Source: Pseudidiomarina donghaiensis (GTDB lineage: Bacteria; Pseudomonadota; Gammaproteobacteria; Enterobacterales; Alteromonadaceae). From it: a stretch of DNA of 64,000 nt. Location: NCBI RefSeq assembly GCF_900116895.1, contig NZ_FPCF01000003.1:164009-228008 (forward strand), written 5' to 3'. Under the pieces are notes generated by a model. The model was not told the origin of the DNA. It saw nothing but the letters and a program-made list of their open reading frames with translations, and made no database searches. The first letter of the stretch is position 1, and every line of letters starts with the position of its first letter. The position numbers and the translations under genes were made by a program. Of this stretch, positions 8,635 through 17,236 are shown piece after piece.

Positions 8635-9783
8635 ATGAACCACCAAAAAATCATCATTGTCGGGGCCGGCATGATCGGCCTCAGTATGGCTTTGGGCCTA
8701 CGCCAACAGGGGCATCAAGTTGATGTGATTGAACGTGGTTCACGCCCTGAGTATGGCCAAGAACCTGAATTACGCGTTAGTGCCTTAGCACATCACAGCC
8801 GCGACTTGTTGCAGCAACTTGGCGTGTGGCAACAGCTACCAAGTCAACGTTTAGGCCCTTATACCGCTATGGACGTGTGGGATCACGATAGCTTCGGGCG
8901 TATTGAGTTTGCCGCCAACGAAGTGAACGCCGATGACTTAGGCGCAATTGTTGAGAACCGCGTGTTAGAACAGGTGTTGTGGGACGCGGCATTACAGGCG
9001 GGGGTAACCATTCACGCCGGTGAAGCCGTTGCCGAACATAACGTTACCGAACAACAGGTGTCGATTCGCCTGGTCAATGGACAAAAATTCTATGGCGACT
9101 ATCTTATTGCCGCTGACGGCAATCGTTCAACTATTCGTGAACGTGCGCGCTTGCCACTGAGCTTCTGGGACTACCAGCAAACCGGTATTGTCGCTGTTAT
9201 TAACACCGAATTACCGCACCAAGGCATTGCCCGCCAAGTGTTTTTACCAAGCGGACCCATTGCATGGCTGCCGCTCAATAATCCGCATCAAGTGTCGTTA
9301 GTGTGGTCGGCAGACACTGAGCTAGCAGAACAACTGCAAGCGCTTGACGACAAAGCCTTTATGCAGCGCCTACAGGCTGCGAGTGATAGCTGCCTTGGGC
9401 AATTGCAGCTCGCTTCGCAACGCGCCGGGTTTCCGCTACGTATGCAATATGCCCAGCGCTGGTTGCAACAACGGCTTATGGTTATTGGTGACGCTGCGCA
9501 CAGTATCCACCCGCTTGCAGGGCAGGGAGCAAACCTAGGTTTTGGCGACGTGATTGACTTGTTACAGGTGTTTGCAAACCAGCCATCGCATAAATCGCTA
9601 CGGGCTTGGGAGCGCCAACGCAAAGCTGCCGCAGTGACCATGATTACAGCCATGGAAGCCTTCAAACATGGTTTCGGTAGCGCTAATCCGTTGCTAAAAC
9701 TAGCCCGTGGTGTGGGTTTTCAGGTTGCCAATAACACCAAACCGCTCAAACGCATGCTAGTCAAAGCAGCGCTTGGTGAATAG
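8635..9783 (+). CDS. ubiI: Ubiquinone hydroxylase UbiI/VisC-type
   Basis: The second flavin hydroxylase of the tandem pair, 382 residues. It has the FAD motif GAGMIGLSMALGLRQQG, the DG motif (AADGNRSTIRERA) and the GDAAHSIHPLAGQGANLGFGDV motif. UbiI hydroxylates C5 of the ring in aerobic ubiquinone synthesis. UbiI, UbiF and UbiL are paralogues that cannot be told apart from motifs alone, so position (third gene after pepP) is the main argument. The stop codon abuts the stop of the convergent LysR gene with no intervening base. No terminator hairpin is evident there. Confidence 0.85.
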   Translation: MNHQKIIIVGAGMIGLSMALGLRQQGHQVDVIERGSRPEYGQEPELRVSALAHHSRDLLQQLGVWQQLPSQRLGPYTAMDVWDHDSFGRIEFAANEVNADDLGAIVENRVLEQVLWDAALQAGVTIHAGEAVAEHNVTEQQVSIRLVNGQKFYGDYLIAADGNRSTIRERARLPLSFWDYQQTGIVAVINTELPHQGIARQVFLPSGPIAWLPLNNPHQVSLVWSADTELAEQLQALDDKAFMQRLQAASDSCLGQLQLASQRAGFPLRMQYAQRWLQQRLMVIGDAAHSIHPLAGQGANLGFGDVIDLLQVFANQPSHKSLRAWERQRKAAAVTMITAMEAFKHGFGSANPLLKLARGVGFQVANNTKPLKRMLVKAALGE

Positions 9784-10641
9784 TTAAATACGTTCTTGAA
9801 TAAATTGTGCTAGTTGCCGCGCCGCTTGGTTGTCGGCATCGGCTTGCCACATGGCCACGTTCACTTCTCCTAATTCGGGCAGCGCCGTGGTGCCGCTGCG
9901 CTGCAGTCGCGCTAAATTATCGGGTACGGTGCTTTGGGCCAGTACGGTTAAACCAAGGCCGCTTTCAATAGCCGCAGTTAAGCCCGAAAAATCGGCATTG
10001 GTAAAGCTAATACGCGCCGCAATATTGGCCTGCCGTAGCGCGGTTAAAGCACGACGCCGATAAATGCAGCCTTCGGGTGCCACAACTAAAGGCAATGGCT
10101 CTTGGCCATGTTGTATTTCATGTTGCGCGCCCACCCAAACCAACGGCTCTTGTTTTAGAATAACCATACCAGAGCGCATGGTTCGCTTGTCGGGCTCTTT
10201 AAGGGCAATCACCAAATCAAAATGGGCTTGCTCGTCTTTCAGCAAATCTTTGCTTAGCGCTGAGGTAACTGAAAGCGACACATTGGGGTACGCCTGCGCA
10301 AATTGCCCCAAAACCTGCGGCAAAATTTTACTCGCAAATTCACTGGGAATACCTAAACGCACTTGCCCCGATACAGAAGGCTCGGTAAAGCGCGCAATAA
10401 TTTGATCATTTAAGCCCAGCAGTTGGCGCGCTTGTTCAAGTAGTTCGCTGCCAGCTGGCGTTAAATGAATACGCCCACCGCTGCGGCTTAGCAGCGAAAC
10501 CCCAAGTAGTTCTTCTAAGCGTTGTAACTGCAGGCTAATAGCAGGTTGCGAGCGATTTAACTGTTGCGCAGCTGCGGTATAACTTTGCAGCTCATAAATG
10601 CTAATAAAGGCGCGTAAAGCTTCTAACGGGAGGTGGTGCAT
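9784..10641 (-). CDS. LysR-family transcriptional regulator (LrhA/HexA-like)
   Basis: A 285-residue LysR-type regulator. The N-terminal winged helix-turn-helix is clear (LRAFISIYELQSYTAAAQQL... SQPAISLQLQRLEELLG, residues 9-45), followed by a periplasmic-binding-protein-like effector domain. The N-terminal segment with LLGLNDQI resembles the LrhA/HexA/PecT branch rather than GcvA. It diverges from gcvT across about 208 bases, the classic arrangement for a LysR protein and its target, so control of the gcv cluster is possible but is only an inference. The ATG has no strong Shine-Dalgarno sequence. Confidence 0.88.
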   Translation of the reverse strand: MHHLPLEALRAFISIYELQSYTAAAQQLNRSQPAISLQLQRLEELLGVSLLSRSGGRIHLTPAGSELLEQARQLLGLNDQIIARFTEPSVSGQVRLGIPSEFASKILPQVLGQFAQAYPNVSLSVTSALSKDLLKDEQAHFDLVIALKEPDKRTMRSGMVILKQEPLVWVGAQHEIQHGQEPLPLVVAPEGCIYRRRALTALRQANIAARISFTNADFSGLTAAIESGLGLTVLAQSTVPDNLARLQRSGTTALPELGEVNVAMWQADADNQAARQLAQFIQERI

Positions 10642-10745
10642 GATTTTTGCTCATAAAACAGGCGTTTTTCGTTAATTTGATAACTGTAATTTATACGATT
10701 TACAAACTTATTTAAAATTTTTATGAAAGCATAAGTAATATTCAT

Positions 10746-10774
10746 TTGTTGCGAGGGCTTTCGACCTCTATAAT
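10746..10774 (+). promoter_or_regulatory. Probable sigma-70 promoter of gcvT
   Basis: TTGTTG (10746-10751), a 17-base spacer and a perfect TATAAT (10769-10774). The spacer contains a GAGG...CCTC inverted repeat that could serve as an operator. The upstream stretch 10660-10740 is very A/T rich. No glycine riboswitch aptamer was recognised in the leader. Confidence 0.6.
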
Positions 10775-10849
10775 TCGCGGTAATTTTTTGAATGCGCGCA
10801 AGGTCTTTTTCCGGGCTGCGTATCCACAACAAAAAAGGACAATTAGGTC

Positions 10850-11932
10850 ATGGCAAATCGTACTCCTTTATATGACGCGCACGTAAAAGCTGGCGCGAAA
10901 ATGGTGGACTTTCACGGCTGGGACATGCCGCTAAATTATGGCTCGCAAATTGAAGAGCATAACGCGGTGCGTAACGACTCAGGCGTTTTTGATGTATCGC
11001 ACATGACGATTGTTGATGTGTCTGGCATTGATGCAAAACCTTTCTTACGCCACTTATTAGCCAACGACGTGGCCAAATTAAGCATTCCTGGTAAAGCGCT
11101 CTACAGCGGCATGCTGAACGAGCAAGGCGGCGTAATTGACGACTTGATTGCCTATTTCTTCTCGGACGAGTCATACCGTTTGGTGGTTAACTCAGCCACC
11201 CGTGAACAAGACATGGCGTGGATCAACAAAGCCGCTGGCAGCTTCAAGGTCACTATTACCGAGCAACCAACCTTGGGTATGCTTGCGTTACAAGGCCCGA
11301 AAGCCGAAGAAAAACTTAAATTAGTACTGGGCGACGAAGCCTTTGCTGCAGTAGATGGCATGAAGCCATTTATGTCACAGCAAGTGGGCGATTATTTCAT
11401 CGCAACCACCGGTTACACCGGCGAAAAAGGCTATGAAATTGCCGTGCCTGGCGACAAACTTGAGCCGTTATGGGACGCCTTATTGAATGTTGGCGTTCAG
11501 CCATGTGGTTTGGGCGCACGCGACACCTTGCGTTTAGAGGCTGGCATGAACTTGTACGGCCAAGATATGGACGAGGGCGTCACGCCATTAGAAGCCAACA
11601 TGGGCTGGAGCGTAGCGTTTGAACCTGCTGATCGTCAATTTATCGGTCGTGAAGCATTAGAACAGCAAAAAGCAGCCGGCCACGCCAAGTTAGTTGGCTT
11701 AGTGATGAAAGACAAAGGCGTATTGCGCCACGGTCAAAAAGTGATCGTAGAAGGCGGTGAAGGCGTTATTACTTCGGGCACCTTCTCACCAACTTTAGGT
11801 TTCTCTATTGCTATGGCTCGTGTGCCTGCAACAGTGGGTGACACCGCCGAGGTGGAAATTCGCAAAAAATTAGTTACAGTAAGCGTGGTTAAACCTAGCT
11901 TCGTGCGTAACGGCAAGTCGGTACTTGTGTAA
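10850..11932 (+). CDS. gcvT: Glycine cleavage system T protein (aminomethyltransferase)
   Basis: GcvT transfers the methylene group from the aminomethylated lipoyl arm of the H protein to tetrahydrofolate, releasing ammonia. The 360-residue protein has family landmarks: [12 protein letters not shown] near the start, [10 protein letters not shown], the Asp within [11 protein letters not shown], and the [11 protein letters not shown] folate-site segment. It begins the gcvT-gcvH-gcvP cluster. AAAAAAGGAC precedes the ATG as ribosome site. Confidence 0.97.
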   Translation: MANRTPLYDAHVKAGAKMVDFHGWDMPLNYGSQIEEHNAVRNDSGVFDVSHMTIVDVSGIDAKPFLRHLLANDVAKLSIPGKALYSGMLNEQGGVIDDLIAYFFSDESYRLVVNSATREQDMAWINKAAGSFKVTITEQPTLGMLALQGPKAEEKLKLVLGDEAFAAVDGMKPFMSQQVGDYFIATTGYTGEKGYEIAVPGDKLEPLWDALLNVGVQPCGLGARDTLRLEAGMNLYGQDMDEGVTPLEANMGWSVAFEPADRQFIGREALEQQKAAGHAKLVGLVMKDKGVLRHGQKVIVEGGEGVITSGTFSPTLGFSIAMARVPATVGDTAEVEIRKKLVTVSVVKPSFVRNGKSVLV

Positions 11933-11999
11933 GTACAGGCCTAAGCGCTCTCAACCTTTTGATGAATTGAGTATCTGAATTACTAATAAGGAACAGAAC

Positions 12000-12389
12000 A
12001 TGAGCAATATTCCAAAGGAACTAAAGTACGCGTCAACGCACGAGTGGGTGCGCAATGAAGGCGACGGCATTTTCACGGTTGGTATTACTGAACACGCGCA
12101 AGACTTGTTAGGCGACATGGTGTTCGTTGAATTACCAGAAGTAGGCGACGCGGTTGCCGCTGGCGACGACGTAGCCGTGTGTGAATCGGTAAAAGCTGCG
12201 TCTGACATTTATGCGCCAATTGCTGGTGAAATTGTTGAAGTGAACGAAGAACTGGAAGACGCGCCAGAAACTGTAAACAACGATCCATTTGGTGACGGCT
12301 GGTTATTCAAAATTAAAGCCGAAGACCCAAGTGAAGTTGAAGGCTTGCTTGATGCCGAAGGTTATCAAGCAGTTATCGACGAAGACTAA
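12000..12389 (+). CDS. gcvH: Glycine cleavage system H protein
   Basis: The lipoyl carrier of the glycine cleavage system, 129 residues. The lipoylation lysine sits in the usual context [12 protein letters not shown] (about residue 65). N-terminal [14 protein letters not shown] is typical. It shuttles the aminomethyl group between GcvP and GcvT and is reoxidised by dihydrolipoyl dehydrogenase, which is encoded elsewhere. AAGGAAC lies upstream of the ATG, 67 bases after gcvT. A strong terminator follows before gcvP. Confidence 0.97.
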   Translation: MSNIPKELKYASTHEWVRNEGDGIFTVGITEHAQDLLGDMVFVELPEVGDAVAAGDDVAVCESVKAASDIYAPIAGEIVEVNEELEDAPETVNNDPFGDGWLFKIKAEDPSEVEGLLDAEGYQAVIDED

Positions 12390-12409
12390 GCGCTCGTTTT
12401 GTGAACAAG

Positions 12410-12434
12410 CCCCGGCCAATTTTGCCGGGGTTTT
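12410..12434 (+). terminator. Rho-independent terminator between gcvH and gcvP
   Basis: Perfect 7-bp GC stem CCCCGGC/GCCGGGG with loop CAATTTT, followed by TTTTG. It lies 21 bases after gcvH and 50 bases before gcvP, so it should reduce read-through into gcvP. Confidence 0.8.
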
Positions 12435-12483
12435 GTGTTTCAATTGTCTTGTATCAACCCGAAAGCTAGGGGACTTGAAGTAA

Positions 12484-15369
12484 ATGACGACTACTACGCT
12501 GAAGCAGTTAGAAAATCACGGTGAATTCATTGCGCGCCACATTGGCCCAAGCGCAGACGAAGCAGCAGCTATGCTGGCTGAGTTGGGTGTTAACTCTCTT
12601 GAAGAGCTTACCCAAGACACCGTACCTGGCGCTATTCGCCGCGAACCGTTCTTGTCTATTGGTGCGCCAATGACCGAGCGTGACGCGTTGGCTCGTTTAA
12701 AAGCCATTGCCAGCAAAAACAAAGTTTATAAGTCATTTATCGGGTTAGGTTATTACGACACCCTAGTACCAAACGTTATTTTGCGTAACGTGTTGGAAAA
12801 CCCAGGTTGGTACACCGCTTACACGCCTTATCAGCCAGAAATTGCCCAAGGCCGTTTGGAAGCCATTTTGAACTTCCAACAAATGACCATGGACTTAACT
12901 GGTCTTGAATTAGCAAGCGCCTCATTGCTTGACGAAGCGACCGCAGCAGCCGAAGCCATGGCGATGTCGAAGCGCGTCAGCAAAAGCAAGTCAAACACAT
13001 ATTACGTGGCTGACAACGTGTACCCACAAACCATTGATGTGGTGAAAACCCGCGCCGAGCAGTTTGGTTTTGAGGTCATTGTTGGGCCAGCACGCGAAGC
13101 AGACAACCACGACGTATTTGGTGCGTTGTTGCAATACCCAGACCGTAACGGCGAAATTCATAACATTGAAAAGCTAATTGCCGACATTCAAGCCAACAAA
13201 GGTATTGTTGCCGTAGCGGCCGACATTATGAGCTTGGTATTGTTGAAGTCGCCTGGCGAAATGGGCGCCGACATGGTATTCGGTTCAGCCCAGCGCTTTG
13301 GCGTACCTATGGGCTACGGCGGCCCACACGCGGCATTCTTTGCTACCCGTGACAAGTACAAGCGCTCGCTGCCAGGGCGTATTATTGGTGTGTCTAAAGA
13401 CACCCGCGGCAACCAAGCATTGCGTATGGCCATGCAAACGCGCGAGCAACACATTCGCCGCGAAAAAGCCAACTCAAACATCTGTACCGCGCAGGTACTA
13501 CTGGCCAACATGGCCTCGTTCTACGCGGTATACCACGGCCCACAAGGCCTAAAAACGATTGCCTCGCGCATTAACCGCTTAACCGACATTGTGGCGTTGG
13601 GCTTGAAAGAAAAAGGCGTGAAGCTGGTAAACAGCCACTGGTTTGACACCTTAACCTTTAAACTTGAAGGCAATACTGACGACGTTCTAGCGCGCGCAGA
13701 CAAAGCTGAAATTAACTTGCGCGTAGACGGCAACGGCCAGTTTGGCGTGAGCTTAGACGAAGCCAAAACTCGCCATGACGTTGACGCCTTGTTCGCCGTA
13801 CTGTTTGGCGATGACCACGGTTTAGAAGTTGACGTACTCGACTCACGCGCGGCTTCTGGCGACGTAGAATCTATTCCAGCTGCACTGCGCCGCGAAAGCG
13901 CAATTTTAGAGCACCCAGTGTTCAACAGCTACCACTCTGAAACCGAAATGCTGCGCTACATTAAGCAGCTAGAAAACAAAGACTTGTCGTTGAACCACAG
14001 CATGATCTCACTGGGTTCGTGCACCATGAAGCTCAACGCTACCGCAGAAATGATTCCGGTCACTTGGCCAGAGTTCGGCCAGTTGCACCCATTCTGCCCA
14101 GTAGACCAAGCGCAAGGCTACGCTGAATTGCTCAGCACCTTGTCAGAGTGGTTAGTGGATATTACCGGTTACGACGTGATGTCGATGCAACCAAACTCAG
14201 GCGCACAAGGCGAGTACGCTGGCTTGTTGGCGATTCAGAAGTACCATCAAAGCCGTGGCGATGCGCACCGCAACATCTGCTTAATTCCAAGCTCTGCGCA
14301 CGGCACCAACCCAGCTTCAGCACAAATGATGAGCATGAACGTGGTGGTGGTTGACTGTGACAAGAACGGTAACGTTGACTTGGCCGACCTAAAAGCCAAA
14401 GCCGCCGAAGCGGGCGACAACTTGTCGTGCATTATGGTGACCTACCCGTCAACGCACGGTGTGTATGAAGAAGGCATTAAAGAAATTTGTGACATTGTGC
14501 ACGCGCACGGTGGCCAAGTGTACCTAGACGGCGCCAACATGAACGCGCAAGTAGGCGTCACCTCGCCAGGTTACATTGGCGCAGACGTATCGCACCTGAA
14601 CTTGCACAAAACCTTCTGTATTCCACATGGTGGCGGCGGCCCAGGCATGGGCCCAATTGGCGTGAAGCAGCACTTAGCGCCATTTTTGCCAAACCACAGC
14701 GTGATAAAAATTGAAGGTACAGGCGCCGACAACGGTGCGGTATCAGCAGCACCATTTGGTAGCGCGAGCATTTTGCCAATTTCGTGGATGTACATTGTCA
14801 TGATGGGTTCACGCGGCCTGCGCGAAGCAACTGAAGTAGCGATTATGAACGCCAACTACATTGCTAAGCACTTAAGCAAGCACTACCCAATTCTGTACAA
14901 AGGCCGCAACGACCGCGTTGCGCACGAGTGCATTATTGATCTGCGCCCATTAAAAGACGCCTGTGGCGTGACCGAAATGGACGTGGCCAAGCGCTTACAA
15001 GACTTCGGCTTCCACAGCCCAACCATGAGCTTCCCAGTAGCGGGCACCTTAATGGTTGAGCCAACTGAGTCTGAGTCAAAAGCTGAACTGGATCGCTTTA
15101 TTGAAGCCATGATCAGCATTCGCGAAGAAGCTAAACGCGTTGAAGCGGGTGACTGGCCAGAAGACAACAACCCACTGCACAACGCGCCGCACACCTTGGC
15201 CGACATTGTTGACGCCAACTGGGAACGCCCATACAGCCGTGAACTAGCTGCATACCCTGTGGCCGCTGTGAAGGTGAACAAGTTCTGGCCAAGCGTGAAC
15301 CGCATTGACGACGTGTACGGCGACCGCAACCTGATGTGTAGCTGCCCAGCTGTGGATACTTATCGTTAA
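12484..15369 (+). CDS. gcvP: Glycine dehydrogenase (decarboxylating), P protein
   Basis: GcvP is the pyridoxal-phosphate enzyme that decarboxylates glycine and loads the aminomethyl group onto the GcvH lipoyl arm. At 961 residues it is the single-chain homodimeric form, a fusion of the two subunits found in other bacteria. The PLP lysine is in [20 protein letters not shown], and [15 protein letters not shown] is the other active-site loop. The whole gene uses a narrow codon set, which suggests strong expression. It is the third gene of the gcv cluster but is separated by a terminator, with a weak AGGGGACTTGAAG leader. Confidence 0.97.
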   Translation: MTTTTLKQLENHGEFIARHIGPSADEAAAMLAELGVNSLEELTQDTVPGAIRREPFLSIGAPMTERDALARLKAIASKNKVYKSFIGLGYYDTLVPNVILRNVLENPGWYTAYTPYQPEIAQGRLEAILNFQQMTMDLTGLELASASLLDEATAAAEAMAMSKRVSKSKSNTYYVADNVYPQTIDVVKTRAEQFGFEVIVGPAREADNHDVFGALLQYPDRNGEIHNIEKLIADIQANKGIVAVAADIMSLVLLKSPGEMGADMVFGSAQRFGVPMGYGGPHAAFFATRDKYKRSLPGRIIGVSKDTRGNQALRMAMQTREQHIRREKANSNICTAQVLLANMASFYAVYHGPQGLKTIASRINRLTDIVALGLKEKGVKLVNSHWFDTLTFKLEGNTDDVLARADKAEINLRVDGNGQFGVSLDEAKTRHDVDALFAVLFGDDHGLEVDVLDSRAASGDVESIPAALRRESAILEHPVFNSYHSETEMLRYIKQLENKDLSLNHSMISLGSCTMKLNATAEMIPVTWPEFGQLHPFCPVDQAQGYAELLSTLSEWLVDITGYDVMSMQPNSGAQGEYAGLLAIQKYHQSRGDAHRNICLIPSSAHGTNPASAQMMSMNVVVVDCDKNGNVDLADLKAKAAEAGDNLSCIMVTYPSTHGVYEEGIKEICDIVHAHGGQVYLDGANMNAQVGVTSPGYIGADVSHLNLHKTFCIPHGGGGPGMGPIGVKQHLAPFLPNHSVIKIEGTGADNGAVSAAPFGSASILPISWMYIVMMGSRGLREATEVAIMNANYIAKHLSKHYPILYKGRNDRVAHECIIDLRPLKDACGVTEMDVAKRLQDFGFHSPTMSFPVAGTLMVEPTESESKAELDRFIEAMISIREEAKRVEAGDWPEDNNPLHNAPHTLADIVDANWERPYSRELAAYPVAAVKVNKFWPSVNRIDDVYGDRNLMCSCPAVDTYR

Positions 15370-15389
15370 TTGGTTGTGCTGTGATGAGG

Positions 15390-15417
15390 AAGGCGAGCTT
15401 TTTAGCTCGCCTTTTTT
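15390..15417 (+). terminator. Rho-independent terminator of gcvP
   Basis: Perfect 10-bp stem AAGGCGAGCT/AGCTCGCCTT with a short T-rich loop, then TTTTT. It lies 20 bases after the gcvP stop. Confidence 0.85.
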
Positions 15418-15490
15418 GTTTGTGTTAGTCAGCAAGTACATTTGCCAAGTGAGTAAAAAGGGAATAAATTATACTCAAACACGCGATTAA

Positions 15491-15550
15491 GTTTCGGTGC
15501 GACGCTCACGGAAAAAAGAGGTTGAGCTTTATGAAAACCAAGAAATTTGA
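15491..15550 (+). pseudogene. 3' remnant of a BrnT-type toxin gene
   Basis: In the frame that ends at TGA 15548, the translation reads VSVRRSRKKEVELYENQEI. This resembles the C-terminus of BrnT ribonuclease toxins (ISARRA.KKERKLYE type) and overlaps the antitoxin start codon, as brnT and brnA usually do. Directly upstream in the same frame is a stop (15488-15490). The preceding CGATTA (Arg-Leu) would align with the expected RLIS only after a small frameshift. No further toxin residues are recognisable back to the gcvP terminator. Based on family memory, not on an alignment. Confidence 0.55.
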
Positions 15551-15782
15551 CGAAAAATTTGATGCCAATAAAGAAGATATTATCGACGATTTGGATCTTT
15601 CTACCGCACGGCGAGTAAATCAGGAATCTAAGCGCATTAATGTCGACTTCCCGCTGTGGATTGTTGAGTCATTAGATCGAGAAGCAGCCCGTATTGGCGT
15701 GACGCGGCAATCACTTATTAAAGTTTGGTTGGCAGAACGGCTGAGCCTTGAACAGAAAAATCAGCGAGACGCCGGTTGTTAA
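15531..15782 (+). CDS. BrnA/CopG-type antitoxin, apparently orphan
   Basis: An 83-residue ribbon-helix-helix protein. The core ARRVNQESKRINVDFPLWIVESLDREAARIGVTRQSLIKVWLAERL is typical of the BrnA/CopG antitoxin family, in which the beta strand (KRINVDFP) contacts DNA and the N-terminal acidic part binds the toxin. The start at 15531 is chosen because AGAGG lies just upstream. In brnTA operons the toxin gene comes first and overlaps the antitoxin; here only the last residues of such a toxin can be read. It may still repress its own promoter or neutralise other toxins. Confidence 0.8.
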   Translation: MKTKKFDEKFDANKEDIIDDLDLSTARRVNQESKRINVDFPLWIVESLDREAARIGVTRQSLIKVWLAERLSLEQKNQRDAGC

Positions 15783-15818
15783 TCGGCGTTCAAATCAAAA
15801 TAGGATCTCTTGATTGCT

Positions 15819-15840
15819 TCCGCTAAGAGCGAGCAGCGGA
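15819..15840. repeat. Hairpin repeat, left copy (TCCGCT-N10-AGCGGA)
   Basis: A 6-bp inverted repeat TCCGCT/AGCGGA with a 10-base loop. The same stem and loop length occur at 16492-16515, on the other side of the membrane-protein gene. There is no T tract, so it is not a simple terminator. Confidence 0.5.
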
Positions 15841-15889
15841 CCGTTTATCTCTTCGCGCGACTCGGCTATCATCGGAGACACTCAGTCAG

Positions 15890-16456
15890 ATGTTAAAAAA
15901 GCGGGTTGCAAAGAAAATGGATTTCAACGAATCACAAAAAGATATGTCTCGTGCCTACTATGGCGGTGCAACCGGAGCGTTGGCTTCCGGAATAGTTTGG
16001 TTATCGGCTGGGCTGATTGGCCTTTATTCGTCGCCCTTTAATAGCATGCTAGCATTGCTTATTGGAGGGATGTTTATATTCCCTATATCCCTTTTATTCT
16101 CAAAGTTATTGGGAGCCACCGGTAAACATGACGCAACTAATGTGCTTGGTAAACTGGCTATCGAAAATCTAGGTATTCTATTCGGAGGCCTATTTATTGC
16201 TGTCATTGTGGCACAACTTAATAGCTTACTATTCTATCCAATCATGTTAGTGATTATTGGTGCCAGGTACTTAACCTTTCAAACACTTTATGGTTTGAAA
16301 GTGTATTGGGCGCTGGGTAGTGTACTCGTGATTTCTGGATTTTACCTTGCTATTTTCCCCTCGGATTTTACTTTTGCCGCTTTTGTGGGCGGGTTTATTG
16401 AAATAGCGTTTGCACTAATTATTTTTAGGCAAAGTAAAGAATGCTCGGCTAATTGA
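15890..16456 (+). CDS. Hypothetical multi-pass membrane protein
   Basis: A 188-residue protein that I do not recognise with certainty; it has the look of small DUF membrane families. After a short charged N-terminus (KKRVAKKMDFNESQKD) there are about six hydrophobic stretches: roughly residues 25-45, 50-72, 92-112, 113-132, 138-156 and 160-178. A glycine-rich motif YYGGATGA precedes the first segment. The start at 15890 has GGAGA 11 bases upstream; an alternative ATG at 15917 (MDFNES) lacks one. Its codon use is plainer and more A/T rich than the neighbouring core genes, and it is flanked by matching hairpin repeats, which suggests acquired DNA. Function unknown. Confidence 0.7.
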   Translation: MLKKRVAKKMDFNESQKDMSRAYYGGATGALASGIVWLSAGLIGLYSSPFNSMLALLIGGMFIFPISLLFSKLLGATGKHDATNVLGKLAIENLGILFGGLFIAVIVAQLNSLLFYPIMLVIIGARYLTFQTLYGLKVYWALGSVLVISGFYLAIFPSDFTFAAFVGGFIEIAFALIIFRQSKECSAN

Positions 16457-16491
16457 GAACGAATGCAAGCATCTGAGATGCTCACTTTTGC

Positions 16492-16515
16492 GTCCGCTCT
16501 TGGCACACAGCGGAC
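16492..16515. repeat. Hairpin repeat, right copy (GTCCGCT-N10-AGCGGAC)
   Basis: A 7-bp inverted repeat GTCCGCT/AGCGGAC with a 10-base loop, matching the copy at 15819-15840 in stem and spacing. It follows the membrane-protein gene; a second small hairpin (AGCATC-TGA-GATGCT, 16468-16482) lies between them and is followed by CACTTTT, so it may act as a weak terminator. Confidence 0.5.
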
Positions 16516-16633
16516 ATAGCTTCGTCGAATTTTAACTATTAAGTTTTTATCCTACACAATATTACGTTTGCCACTTTTACCAACTAACCATACTCTTCAA
16601 ACCTCGTGTCAACGCACAGGTTGTTAACTGCAG

Positions 16634-16816
16634 TTGACAAACCCCGGGGTAGTTACATACACACAACACCTCGATAATGACGAAGCCATTCAAGCATACT
16701 TGGATGCATGCGTGGAGGAATCTGATGGAGATCCGACATTTTCAACTATCGCTAAGGTGGCATCTGCACTTGGTTTAACGTTAACCTTGCAGCCTAAATC
16801 AACGAGCACATACTAA
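16634..16816 (+). pseudogene. HigA-like antitoxin with internal deletion
   Basis: A 60-codon frame starting with TTG. Its first half (TYTQHLDNDEAIQAYLDACVEESDGD) resembles the N-terminus of the HigA-type 'addiction module antidote' family, and its second half (DPTFSTIAKVASALGLTLTLQPK) resembles the C-terminus of the same family. The helix-turn-helix that should lie between (about 40 residues, SQIAREVGLSRE-type) is missing. The join falls at ESDGDPTF, where family members carry similar GDP/GNP motifs in both places, which suggests an in-frame deletion by short homology. No toxin gene lies beside it. Region 16457-16946 holds otherwise only the repeat above and the hip operator region. Confidence 0.55.
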
Positions 16817-16916
16817 GCTAACTTTATCCGTAATCTTTTTCCTACAGCCAATGGAGTTAAATCGAACCACAACATAAAAGTTGTTTTTTGTAATATAACA
16901 GCGTATAAGTTGTATA

Positions 16917-16928
16917 TTTCTATAGAAA
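16917..16928. promoter_or_regulatory. Palindrome upstream of hipB, candidate autoregulatory operator
   Basis: Perfect 12-bp palindrome TTTCTATAGAAA, 18 bases before the hipB ATG, in an A/T-rich stretch with several AGTTGT/GGTTGT repeats. HipB proteins repress their own operon through such inverted repeats; the E. coli TATCC-N8-GGATA sequence itself is not present. Confidence 0.45.
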
Positions 16929-16946
16929 CAATATTTAGGTTGTTTT

Positions 16947-17231
16947 ATGAAGGCATTAAATGAGCTGAGTGAAAAATTAATTAGCGAGCGCAAGAAAAGA
17001 GGTTTGTCGCAAAAAGACATGCGGATGCTTATTGGCATGTCGCAACAACAGTACCAACGCGTAGAGTCAGGGCAAGATCTAAAGGTCTCGACCTTGTTGC
17101 GCATTCTCGTTGGTTTGGGCTTGGAGCTATCGATAGCCGACCCGTTAAACCTAGAAAATGAACCCATAACGGTAACTGACGCCGAGCGAGAAAATATTTG
17201 GGCTAGCAAACACAAGCATCTCGAGGATTAG
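16947..17231 (+). CDS. hipB: HipB-like HTH antitoxin
   Basis: A 94-residue XRE-family DNA-binding protein. The helix-turn-helix is visible at about residues 19-60 (GLSQKDMRMLIGMSQQQYQRVESGQDLKVSTLLRIL). It is followed 5 bases later by hipA, and such pairs form HipBA toxin-antitoxin modules in which HipB dimers bind the operator and sequester HipA. The C-terminal tail is longer than the HTH needs and probably contacts HipA. Confidence 0.88.
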   Translation: MKALNELSEKLISERKKRGLSQKDMRMLIGMSQQQYQRVESGQDLKVSTLLRILVGLGLELSIADPLNLENEPITVTDAERENIWASKHKHLED

Positions 17232-17236
17232 GCACT

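Noticed and set aside
10642..10849. Glycine riboswitch before gcvT
   Set aside because: No tandem glycine aptamer core or GGAGAG-type motif was found; only an ordinary promoter was recognised.
15814..16041. 75-codon frame overlapping the membrane-protein start
   Set aside because: It covers the hairpin repeat and overlaps the better-supported membrane gene in another frame.
16457..16633. Integron attC site near the hairpin repeat
   Set aside because: The hairpin lacks the RYYYAAC/GTTRRRY core sites and no integrase is present.
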